Assembly: GCF_036173125.1 (NCBI RefSeq)
Contig: NZ_CP108054.1
Coordinates: 8,749,501-8,813,500, forward strand
From: Streptomyces sp. NBC_00286
GTDB lineage: Bacteria > Actinomycetota > Actinomycetes > Streptomycetales > Streptomycetaceae
Reading direction: 5' to 3'
Length of the DNA: 64,000 nucleotides
Below are positions 32,496 to 39,378 of the stretch, piece after piece (position 1 is the first letter of the stretch; every line of letters starts with the position of its first letter). The position numbers were made by a program, and so were the translations under genes. The notes under the pieces were generated by a model that was not told the origin of the DNA, did not search any database, and saw nothing but the letters and a program-made list of their open reading frames with translations.

Positions 32496-33440
32496 TCAGG
32501 CGACGGGCGGGACGACGATGACCTTGCCGTGCACCGCGTTTTCGGCGGCCCGGGCGTGGAGCGCCGGCAGCTCGGCCAGCGGCACCCGCTCGGCGACGTC
32601 GACGCGCAGCTCGCCGCGGTCGATCAGCGCTATCAGCTGCGACAGCTGGTCGGCGTCGCTGCGGACGAACAGGTCGATGCCGCGCACGCCGCGCTCCTGG
32701 TCGGAGGGCGCGGGCATCCATACCGTCGTGTTCACCACGACCCCGCCCGGACGGACCAGTGTGACGAGCGCGGCCAGCTCGGCCGGGTCGACCGGCGCGA
32801 GGTTGAGCACGACGTCGACCGGCTCGGTCACCGCCGCGCTCACGCCGGTGGTGGTGTGGTCGATGACCTCATCGGCGCCGGCCGACGTGACCGCCTCGCT
32901 GCTGCGCGGGCTGGCCGTGGCGATCACGTGGGCCTCGGCTCCCTTGGCCAGCTGCACGGCGTAGCCGCCGACCGCTCCGCCGGCGCCGTTGATCAGCACG
33001 CGTTGCCCGGCCGTCAGCTTGCCGTGGTCGAAAAGCGCCTGCCACGCGGTGAGGCCCACGAGTGGCAGTGCGGCGGCGTCGGGAAGGGGGATGCTCTTGG
33101 GCGCCGGCGTCAGGACCTCGGCCGGCGCGAGGACGTACTCCGCGGCGGCGCCGTTCCCGTCCATCGGCAGGAAGCCGATGACGTCGTCGCCGACCGCGAT
33201 GCCGTCCACGCCCTCGCCCAGCGCGTCGATGGTGCCGGCGACGTCGATGCCGGGAGTGTGCGGCAGCACCACCGGGATGGGGCCTTGCATGAAGCCGCCG
33301 CGGATGTTGCCGTCGACGGAGTTGAACGACGTCGCGGCGACGCGGATCCGGACCTCACCGGCCCCGGGGACGGGCTGCTCCACGTCCTCGTAGCGCAGGA
33401 CGTCGGGGTCGCCGTACTCGTGGAAACGTACTGCCTTCAT
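32496..33440 (-). CDS. NADP-dependent zinc-less alcohol dehydrogenase/quinone oxidoreductase (island cargo)
   Basis: A 314-residue medium-chain oxidoreductase, quinone-reductase type, that lacks the zinc-binding residues of alcohol dehydrogenases. The cofactor loop NGAGGAVGGYAVQLAKG is at residues 151-167, and the N-terminal catalytic half begins MKAVRFHEYGDPDVLRYEDVE. It reduces enones, quinones or aldehydes with NADPH. It is the first gene of a likely three-gene operon (with the hydrolase and the cupin gene) and is preceded by two palindromes 29 and 68 bp upstream of its start, the presumed MarR sites. The direction is away from the FMN reductase. Confidence 0.92.
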   Translation of the reverse strand: MKAVRFHEYGDPDVLRYEDVEQPVPGAGEVRIRVAATSFNSVDGNIRGGFMQGPIPVVLPHTPGIDVAGTIDALGEGVDGIAVGDDVIGFLPMDGNGAAAEYVLAPAEVLTPAPKSIPLPDAAALPLVGLTAWQALFDHGKLTAGQRVLINGAGGAVGGYAVQLAKGAEAHVIATASPRSSEAVTSAGADEVIDHTTTGVSAAVTEPVDVVLNLAPVDPAELAALVTLVRPGGVVVNTTVWMPAPSDQERGVRGIDLFVRSDADQLSQLIALIDRGELRVDVAERVPLAELPALHARAAENAVHGKVIVVPPVA

Positions 33441-33468
33441 TTCGGTTCTCACCTTCACTGCGGTCGAT

Positions 33469-33490
33469 GTTGCTTCGAATTCGAAGCAAC
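33469..33490. promoter_or_regulatory. MarR-type operator 1 (22-bp perfect palindrome)
   Basis: A 22-bp perfect palindrome whose core is TTGCTTCGAATTCGAAGCAA. It lies 29 bp upstream of the oxidoreductase start on the minus strand. Its core recurs in operators 2 and 3. Confidence 0.9.
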
Positions 33491-33507
33491 TGTGATGACG
33501 ATACCTC

Positions 33508-33525
33508 TGCTTCGAATTCGAAGCA
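33508..33525. promoter_or_regulatory. MarR-type operator 2 (18-bp perfect palindrome)
   Basis: TGCTTCGAATTCGAAGCA, a perfect palindrome. Centre-to-centre distance to operator 1 is 37 bp. It ends 13 bp from the FMN reductase stop and so lies between the two minus-strand genes. Confidence 0.9.
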
Positions 33526-33537
33526 AGTGTTTGTCGG

Positions 33538-34113
33538 TCACTGCCGGTGCGAGCGCATCGCCACGGCGAGTTCGGCGGCGGCCTGGTCGATGCAGGCGCG
33601 CAGCCGCGCCGCGTCGCTGTGAGCCGTGGCCGGCCAGTCGGCGGGGTCGGCGACGATGACCGTGGGCACGGGGTCGGCGTGCACGCCGGCCAGGCGCCTG
33701 CGTAGCACCTGCGCGAGGTCCGGCGGCCGCCAGCGGGAGCCGCTGTTGAGCGCCAGCAGCACCGGCATGCCGGAGAGGACGCCGTCCCCGAGGACGGCGA
33801 AGAACAAGTCGAGCACCTCGCTCGGGGAGGCGGCGAGCACCGGGGTCGCCACCACGAGCCCGTCGGCCGCCACGACCGCCGCGATCGCCTCCCGCAGGTC
33901 GAGGCTGACGCGGTCGTGGGTGGAGTGCTGGGCGAGGTCGGCCGCCAGCCGGTGCAGCTCCAGCACCTCCACCTCGGCGCGCGCACCACCGACCGCCAGT
34001 GACCGGCACACAGCCTCCGCCACCCAGTCCGCGAGCCGTCGGGTCGGGCGCCCGTAGCCGACGCCGGCGCACAGGACGGCCAGAGACACCGGGCTCCACG
34101 CGGCGGTGTTCAT
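33538..34113 (-). CDS. NADPH-dependent FMN reductase (flavodoxin-like, island cargo)
   Basis: A 191-residue flavodoxin-fold NAD(P)H:FMN reductase. LAVLCAGVGYGRPTRRLADWVAEA (residues 11-34) is the phosphate-binding start, and VVAADGLVVATPVLAASPSEVLDLFFAVL (about 80-108) is the flavin-binding block. It would supply reduced FMN to a two-component monooxygenase or reduce quinones. It is on the same strand as, and 97 bp upstream of, the oxidoreductase; the palindromes fall between them. The ATG start MNTAAWSPVS fits the family. Confidence 0.85.
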   Translation of the reverse strand: MNTAAWSPVSLAVLCAGVGYGRPTRRLADWVAEAVCRSLAVGGARAEVEVLELHRLAADLAQHSTHDRVSLDLREAIAAVVAADGLVVATPVLAASPSEVLDLFFAVLGDGVLSGMPVLLALNSGSRWRPPDLAQVLRRRLAGVHADPVPTVIVADPADWPATAHSDAARLRACIDQAAAELAVAMRSHRQ

Positions 34114-34496
34114 CCCGGCATCGTGTTCATGGCTTCATCCCCGCGGCCGGGCTGTCGTACCGTCACCGGGGAGGGCTGCGGACGACGTTGCGCGAGGTAA
34201 GGGATGTTCATGGCCGGTCCTCGAGCTCTGTGGGCGGCGGCGTTCCTTCTGCTCGCAACCCTGCGCCGCACCACTGCCCGATCTCCATGTTCTGCGGTGC
34301 TCAGCCGGGCCCAACACTGCCCACACCGTGCGCGCAGGAGGTCACGACATCAGACCCGTGAGACCCTCGCGTCCGGCTCAATACACCCGGCCGGGATGGC
34401 ATCGAAACACGCGGAGAAGTTCGGTTCCAGCGCCGCCTGCGGTAACTGGAAGTCGGCACCCCACACTCTTCGAATTCGAAGCAGTAGACTTCGATC
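34114..34496. other. 380-bp gap between FMN reductase and marR
   Basis: No convincing gene is seen. It holds the divergent promoters of the FMN reductase and marR and, at its right edge, operator 3. Codon bias is weaker than in the neighbouring genes and the stretch looks like decayed or non-coding DNA. Confidence 0.5.
34468..34481. promoter_or_regulatory. MarR-type operator 3
   Basis: CTTCGAATTCGAAG, a 14-bp perfect palindrome identical to the core of operators 1 and 2. It ends 15 bp before the marR start and so should autoregulate the repressor. Confidence 0.88.
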
Positions 34497-35000
34497 ATGC
34501 CTGATTCACCGCCGTCGCTCGACCCCGTGCAGCTCGGCACTTACTTCGATCTCATCGAGGTGACCAGCCTGCTCCGGCATGCCGTCGAGCAGCAGCTGCG
34601 CGAGGCCGGCGATCTCAGCTATGTGCAGTTCCAGCTGCTGGCCCGCCTCGGGGACTCGCCGACGGGCAGTCACCGCATGACCGACCTGGCCGACGGCGTC
34701 GTCTACAGCCGCAGCGGCCTGACATACCAGGTGGATCTGCTCGAGAAGAAGGGCCTGGTCATCCGCGCTCCCTCGCCGGACGACGAGCGGAGCATCAACG
34801 TCACCATCACCGATGCCGGGCGTGTGCTGCTTGCGAAGGTGCTGCCGGGCCACGTCGAGGTAGTCAGCGGCCTCCTGTTCGAGCCGCTTTCGCGCGACGA
34901 CGTCGAGGCTCTCGCCGGCCTGCTGGCGCCGGTGCGCGACCACATGCGCTCGACGCCGTCTCGCTCGGCCGCACCGCGCCGCCGCAAAGGTGGAGCATAA
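34497..35000 (+). CDS. MarR-family transcriptional regulator (island cargo)
   Basis: A 167-residue MarR-type repressor. VTSLLRHAVEQQLREAGDLSYVQFQLLARLG is the first helices, MTDLADGVVYSRSGLTYQVDLLEKKGLVIRAPSPDDERSINVTITDAGRVLLAKV (about residues 60-115) is the winged helix with its recognition helix, and a dimerisation helix follows. The start is ATG just after operator 3. It probably controls itself and the reductase operon on the opposite strand through the GCTTCGAATTCGAAGC palindromes. The inducer is unknown, though MarR relatives often sense phenolics or oxidants, which fits the reductase cargo. Confidence 0.93.
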   Translation: MPDSPPSLDPVQLGTYFDLIEVTSLLRHAVEQQLREAGDLSYVQFQLLARLGDSPTGSHRMTDLADGVVYSRSGLTYQVDLLEKKGLVIRAPSPDDERSINVTITDAGRVLLAKVLPGHVEVVSGLLFEPLSRDDVEALAGLLAPVRDHMRSTPSRSAAPRRRKGGA

Positions 35001-35252
35001 GGATCCGACCCAGGCCACGCAGAAGGGACCACGACACCTCCCGCTCGACGTAGGGCCAGTGGAAGAAGCGACGAGCGACGCCGAGGACAGGGACTGTGGC
35101 GTAGCCCCCGGACGACGTCGAGTCGGTGCTGCATACATGCGAGCAGTGCTCTCCGTCCCGGGTGCTGCTCCGCGCTCGGTGCTACTCACGTCGAAAGCGC
35201 TTCATCAATCGGATCTTCGACGGCAAGATGGGCCTGACGAGAGGAGCCCGGA

Positions 35253-37310
35253 TTGGGTGCGAGGGGCCTGGCGGGCCGGCTGGCCGCGGCACGAGCCGGT
35301 GCGCTGGTGGGCAGGGAGCCGGAGCGGGCGGTGCTCGACCGGATGCTCTCGGGCGCGGCGCAAGCGCCGTTTGTGGCGTACCTGCACGGCCCCGGTGGCA
35401 TCGGCAAGTCCTCGCTGGTGCGCTACGCCGCCCGGCAGGCGGAACTCGTCGGCCGCCGCGTGGTGCACGTGGACGCGCGGTTCCTCGACGCCGATCCGCG
35501 CCGACTCGAGGAGGCCGCCGCCCCGGCGTGCACCGAACCCGGCACGGTGCTGCTCATCGACACCTTCGAGCAGTGCCAGCCCCTCGAGACGTGGCTGCGC
35601 GAAACCTTCCTGCTCCGGCTCGCCGACCATGCGATCGTGGTTGTGGCCAGCAGGACCGCCCCCGACGCCGAATGGTCGCTGGACCCTGGATGGGCGCAAC
35701 TGTTCACCGCACTGGCCGTGCAGCCGCTCGACGCCGCCCAGTCCCACGCCCTGCTCGCCGCCCGGGGTGTCCCCGCCGAGCAGCGCGGCGCCTTCGTCGC
35801 CTTCGCCGGAGGCAGCCCGCTCGCCCTCTCGCTGGCCGCCTCCGTGCCCGCCGCGGCACCCGGCGCACCGTGGTACCCCACCGGCGACGTCCTGACGACC
35901 CTGGTCGAGCGGCTGGTCGGCGACCTGCCCAGCACCGTCCACCGACGCGCCCTCGAGGTCGTCGCGCAGGCCTACGTCACCCGCGAGCCCCTGCTCCGCA
36001 AAGTGCTGGGTGACCAGGACGCCAACACGGTGTTCTCCTGGCTGCGCCAACTGCCCTACATCGAGGCCACCCCCGAAGGCCTGCACCCGCACGACGCGGT
36101 GCGGGCGACCCTGGAGGCCGACCTGCGCTGGCGGGACCCCGAGCGCTACGACGACGTCCGCGCCCGCATCTCGCTCGCCGGCTTGCACGCCGTGCGCTCC
36201 GCCACCGCCGACGACGCGCTCTTACGAGTCGCGGAATGGATGTTCCTCTTCCGCGACCAGGGCGGCCCGGACAATCTGTACAATTACCGGACGCACCCCC
36301 ACATCGAGGACACTCTGCTCCGGTCGGAAGACGTGCCCGGCGTGCTGCGCATGGCCGAGGAGGCCGAGGGCTCGGCGTCGGCAGCCGCGGTCGCACACTG
36401 GCTGCGCCGCCAGCCGGAGGCCTTCCGCGTCCACCGCTACGCGGGCTCCTCCGCGCCCGTGTCGTTCATGGCCATCCTGCGGCTGGACGCGCCGCTGCCC
36501 GAGGACCGCGCCGAGGACCCGGTGATCGCAGCAGTCTGGGACCTCGTGGAGGCGGCCGCTCCCCTGGGACCGGGCGAGCACCTGGGCATCCGCCGCTTCG
36601 CGGTGCAACCCGGCGGGCACCAGCGACCCTCACCCCTGATGGACCTCATCAGCCGGCGCACCATCGCCGAGGAGATGAGGAGCCACGGACGCGCGGTGAC
36701 CTTCACCGTCTTCGAAGACGCCGACCGGTGGGGACGCTACCTCGCCAAGGCCGGGATGCCGGAGGTCGCGGCCGTGGACGTCGGCGGCCTGCTACAGCAC
36801 GTCTTCGGCCGGGACTGGCGACGGCAAACAGTGGAACAGTGGGTGCAACACCGGGCTCGCACCGCGGTCACGCCCGTAGCGACATGGCCTGCGACCGCCT
36901 CCACGAGCGGCCCAGGCGACCAGCTGCCGCGCGCCGCGTTCGAGGATGGCGTGCTCGAGGCGCTGCGCACCTGGCAGACCCCACGCGAATTCGCGACCAG
37001 CGTCCTGCTGCACTCCCATCTCGTGCCGTCGGGCTCACCCGACCCGGTCGCGGACCTGCGCGGCGCCATCACCACAGCCCTCGACGCGATACAGATCGAC
37101 CCCGCGGGCGTCAAAGCCCACGAGGCTCTCACCGCCACCTACATCACGGCCTTGCGCACCCACAAGGCCGCCGCCCGGCGACTGGGCGTGCCCTACGGCA
37201 CCTACCGGCGCCACCTTGCCCTGGCCAAGGAACGCCTCATCGAACAACTGCTGCGTCAACCGGCCACGACATCCACACCGACCCCGCCACACTCGTCCCC
37301 GGAGGAGTGA
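35253..37310 (+). CDS. STAND-type ATPase regulator (island cargo)
   Basis: A 685-residue protein with an N-terminal P-loop ATPase. Walker A is GPGGIGKSS (residues 46-54), Walker B is VLLIDTFEQC (about 99-108), a VVVASRT sensor strand follows, and GGSPLALSLAAS (about 190) is the GxPLAL-type motif of STAND NTPases. The centre (about 400-540) reads like an alpha/beta domain, possibly acetyltransferase-like. The C-terminus has RRLGVPYGTYRRHLALAKERL, a helix-turn-helix-like end. The TTG start is supported by gaggag 7 bp upstream. Large ATPases of this plan act as regulators or defence sensors; neither is shown here. Its position in an IS-bounded island suggests horizontal transfer. Confidence 0.75.
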   Translation: MGARGLAGRLAAARAGALVGREPERAVLDRMLSGAAQAPFVAYLHGPGGIGKSSLVRYAARQAELVGRRVVHVDARFLDADPRRLEEAAAPACTEPGTVLLIDTFEQCQPLETWLRETFLLRLADHAIVVVASRTAPDAEWSLDPGWAQLFTALAVQPLDAAQSHALLAARGVPAEQRGAFVAFAGGSPLALSLAASVPAAAPGAPWYPTGDVLTTLVERLVGDLPSTVHRRALEVVAQAYVTREPLLRKVLGDQDANTVFSWLRQLPYIEATPEGLHPHDAVRATLEADLRWRDPERYDDVRARISLAGLHAVRSATADDALLRVAEWMFLFRDQGGPDNLYNYRTHPHIEDTLLRSEDVPGVLRMAEEAEGSASAAAVAHWLRRQPEAFRVHRYAGSSAPVSFMAILRLDAPLPEDRAEDPVIAAVWDLVEAAAPLGPGEHLGIRRFAVQPGGHQRPSPLMDLISRRTIAEEMRSHGRAVTFTVFEDADRWGRYLAKAGMPEVAAVDVGGLLQHVFGRDWRRQTVEQWVQHRARTAVTPVATWPATASTSGPGDQLPRAAFEDGVLEALRTWQTPREFATSVLLHSHLVPSGSPDPVADLRGAITTALDAIQIDPAGVKAHEALTATYITALRTHKAAARRLGVPYGTYRRHLALAKERLIEQLLRQPATTSTPTPPHSSPEE

Positions 37311-37806
37311 GGCCACCGCGGTACCGCGGGGCAACGTCCTCCGTGAGAAGCGCGTACTGCCACTCGTTGTCGTTCAACGGCCACAACAAGAAACTCCTTC
37401 ATCCCTACCCTCCTCTGCCTCCCTCGAGGCGTGGTCCGCGAACCCGGCGTGCCGGCCGGGGCAGTTGCGCTCGAACATGACCACTCTGCGGGCGGTTTCA
37501 CCCGGGCCCATGACGCCTGAGGGTCTCGGCGCAGGGCCACGGCGACAGCGCCGGTACCCGCGCCGGCCGAGGCCCCTGCTGCTGGACCGGAATCCAAGCC
37601 ACACCAGAGGTTCCCGTGGGCAGGGCTGAGCACGATTGAGCAACACCGAGGGCTAGCGGCCGGGCAGCGGAGCGGCGAAGGGTCTCCAAGCAGGAGGACG
37701 GCGCCGCTGTCCGCGACGAAGCCCAATGCGGCCGCGAGGCCGGCGATGGAGTTGACGTCGACGATCGCACCGCCGCCGGCCTGGCGCATCGAGGGGGCGG
37801 CGCGCC
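37311..37806. other. Decayed region with an SDR fragment
   Basis: Downstream of the ATPase gene there is no intact gene. Minus-strand 37700-37789 reads MRQAGGGAIVDVNSIAGLAAALGF, which resembles the GGAIVNVSSIAG segment of a short-chain dehydrogenase, without the rest of the domain. It ends next to the transposase N-terminus. The remainder is unassignable and looks like mosaic relic sequence. Confidence 0.5.
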
Positions 37807-37902
37807 GGAGACGCCCTCCTCCCGGAGCAGGATGCGGATGATCCGCAGCAACCGCCTGCCCTCGTCGTCATCAATCTCCCGAACCCGCACGCGTTCAGCC
37901 AC
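37807..37902 (-). pseudogene. IS630-family transposase, N-terminal remnant with internal deletion
   Basis: A 32-codon fragment with a GTG start 84 bp inside the right inverted repeat. Residues 1-23 (MAERVRVREIDDDEGRRLLR...) are the transposase N-terminus. They are joined directly to ILLREEGVS, which from memory of the family belongs about 110 residues further on, so the helix-turn-helix is deleted. Reading frame similarity ends soon after. It pairs with the C-terminal remnant at 30476-30676. Confidence 0.8.
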
Positions 37903-37958
37903 CTGATCATTCCGGCCGTCCGATGCTTCCTGGCGCAGGAAGTGGACGACACATCACG

Positions 37959-37986
37959 ACAGGGCGAACCTTGCCTGATGCGGCAC
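37959..37986. repeat. Right terminal inverted repeat of the cargo element
   Basis: Inward on the minus strand it reads GTGCCGCATCAGGCAAGGTT then CGCCCTGT, matching the left end at 24 of 28 positions. It is followed by the TA shared with the second element. Confidence 0.8.
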
Positions 37987-39247
37987 TAGTAGATTGTCGC
38001 GGCTTAATTTCGCTGTGTGGTTGGGTAGAGGTGGCGTAGTTTCACGCGTGCGTCGTCGGTGGTGAACTGCCAGTCGACTTGGCGCTGGTTGCTGTTGGTC
38101 TGTTGCTGCCAGGCAGCAAGTTCGGCGTTGAGTACGGCGAGGTCGTCGAGGCGGCGGTCCAGGCACTGGCGGGTGAGCGCGGAGAGCTCGATCTCGGCGA
38201 TGTTGAGCCAGGACCCGTGTTTGGGGGTGTGGTGGATCTCCAGGCGCTGGGTCAGCGCGAAGGCCTTTGCCGGGTCGAACGCCTCGTAGAGCGAGGCGGT
38301 GGTGTGGGTGTTGAGGTTGTCCATCACCAGCACGACCGTGGCGGCGTCGGGGTAGTCCACGGTCAGCAGGTGCTCGACCTGGTGCGCCCAGTCGACCCTG
38401 GTCCGGCGGGGCTGCGCGTCCACGCGTCGCCATCCGCGCAGCGGCTCGACCCAGCAGAAGATCGAGCAGGTCCCCGAGCGGACGTACTCGTTGTCCTCGC
38501 GGCGGTCACGGCCCGGCCGCGCGGGAAGCGGATCACGGACGTGGCCGAGCAACTGGTACGGTTTCTCGTCCATGCACACCACCGGGCGCGTCGGGTCGAA
38601 GGGCCGGTGGTAGACCGCCAGGACATCCTCCATCGCCGCGGCGAAGGCCGCATTCGCAGCGGGCGGGATGGTCCAGCACTTCTTCACGTGAGGGCGCAGT
38701 TCCGTTTTTTAAGACCCGCCCGATCGTGGAGTGGTCCAGATCCGGGATGTCCTCGGCCAGCGCGACGTGCTTCTCCAGCAGGCGCAGCGACCAGCGGGCG
38801 TGTCCTTTGGGCGGCTTCGAGCAGGCCAGCGCAATCAGCCTTGCCTCGACCTCGCCGGTCACCGGGGAGGGCACCGGCGGCAGTGCGCGTTCCTTCCGGC
38901 CGACCGTGGCCCACACATCGCCGCCGGTCTCCGCGTACCGCTTCGAGATCAGGCGGACCGAATCGCACGAGACCCCGACCCGCTCCGCGATCACCGCCCG
39001 CGGAGCGACCTCGCCGGCCGAGGTGTCCAACGCGAGCAGCACCCGCGCCCGCCTGATCATCGACGCGCTGCGGACCCCCGTCGTCGTCACACGCTCCAAC
39101 GCCCGACGGTCTTCGGCACTCAAGACAACCGGATACTTCTTCTGCGAGGACACGGCACCCCTGCCCGGCCGAACGGAAGCATCAAGCGAAGCCTGCCCGA
39201 CCCCAACTCCACCAACCAGAACGACACTTAGTCGCGACAGTCTACTA
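37987..39247. mobile_element. Second IS630-family insertion sequence, abutting the first
   Basis: About 1.26 kb, with imperfect inverted repeats starting TAGTAGAYTGTCGCG at both ends: the left copy, with its flanking C, is 37986-38012 and the right copy is 39222-39248, matching at 22 of 27 positions. It is bounded by TA dinucleotides (37987-37988 and 39246-39247), as IS630 elements require. It holds a single transposase gene on the minus strand, split by a frameshift. It shares its left TA with the right TA of the cargo element, so it probably inserted at that TA. Confidence 0.85.
38004..39153 (-). pseudogene. IS630-family transposase, frameshifted
   Basis: The N-terminal part (from 39153, MSSQKKYPVVLSAEDRRALERV, with a helix-turn-helix AVIAERVGVSCDSVRLISKRYAE) is in one frame to about 38705. 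The catalytic part ([32 protein letters not shown] onward, to the stop at 38004) is in another. The break is at a run of six A on the coding strand (38705-38710). All three catalytic acids are present: Asp in CMDEKP, Asp in VLVMDNLN, Glu in NIAEIE. A -1 slip at the A-AAA-AAC sequence would soon hit a stop, so productive expression needs a +1 or -2 change. It is either inactive or uses an unusual frameshift. Confidence 0.85.
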
Positions 39248-39251
39248 GCTG

Positions 39252-39311
39252 CGCTGGGTAGGGCAGTTTCGACGCCGAGCGCTCCGCTGGGTGGGGCAGT
39301 TTCGACGCTGC
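39252..39311. repeat. Short direct repeats after the second IS
   Basis: Two near-identical blocks CGCTGGGTAGGGCAGTTTCG and CGCTGGGTGGGGCAGTTTCG about 34 bp apart, each followed by ACGC. They lie between the IS end and a GTGGCTGGTCGCGCAGTTCC dispersed repeat. Function unknown. Confidence 0.65.
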
Positions 39312-39320
39312 GGGTCCGTT

Positions 39321-39362
39321 GTGGCTGGTCGCGCAGTTCCCCGCGCCCCGTAAGGGGCGCGG
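39321..39362 (-). terminator. Dispersed repeat and terminator for the FAD-Rieske gene
   Basis: Copy of the GTGGCTGGTCGCGCAGTTCC repeat (39321-39349) whose 3' part makes a 9-bp stem, CCGCGCCCC with GGGGCGCGG (39341-39362) and a GTAA loop. It lies 17 bp beyond the FAD-Rieske stop codon and probably ends that transcript. Confidence 0.7.
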
Positions 39363-39378
39363 TATCGCACAGGAACCG

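Larger units (their letters stand above)
30466..37988. mobile_element. IS630-type element carrying a 7-kb cargo region
   Basis: The island is bracketed by TA dinucleotides (30466-30467 and 37987-37988) and 28-bp terminal inverted repeats (30468-30495 and 37959-37986) that match at 24 of 28 positions, including CCGCATCAGGCAA and GTTCGCCC. Immediately inside lie the C-terminal end of an IS630-family transposase at the left and its N-terminal end at the right, both on the minus strand and in the correct order. The cargo is six genes. Either DNA entered an IS630 copy, or two ends of related copies frame the region. The internal transposase is too decayed to move itself. Confidence 0.75.

Noticed and set aside
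35193-35204. GAAAGCGCTTCA upstream of the STAND ATPase as a LacI operator.
   Set aside because: The AAGCGCTT core is present but no sugar gene follows, and an 8-bp palindrome can arise by chance in GC-rich DNA.
38689-38720. Programmed -1 frameshift at A-AAA-AAC in the IS630 transposase.
   Set aside because: The -1 frame ends within a few codons (NCALT then stop), so it cannot join the two halves of the enzyme.
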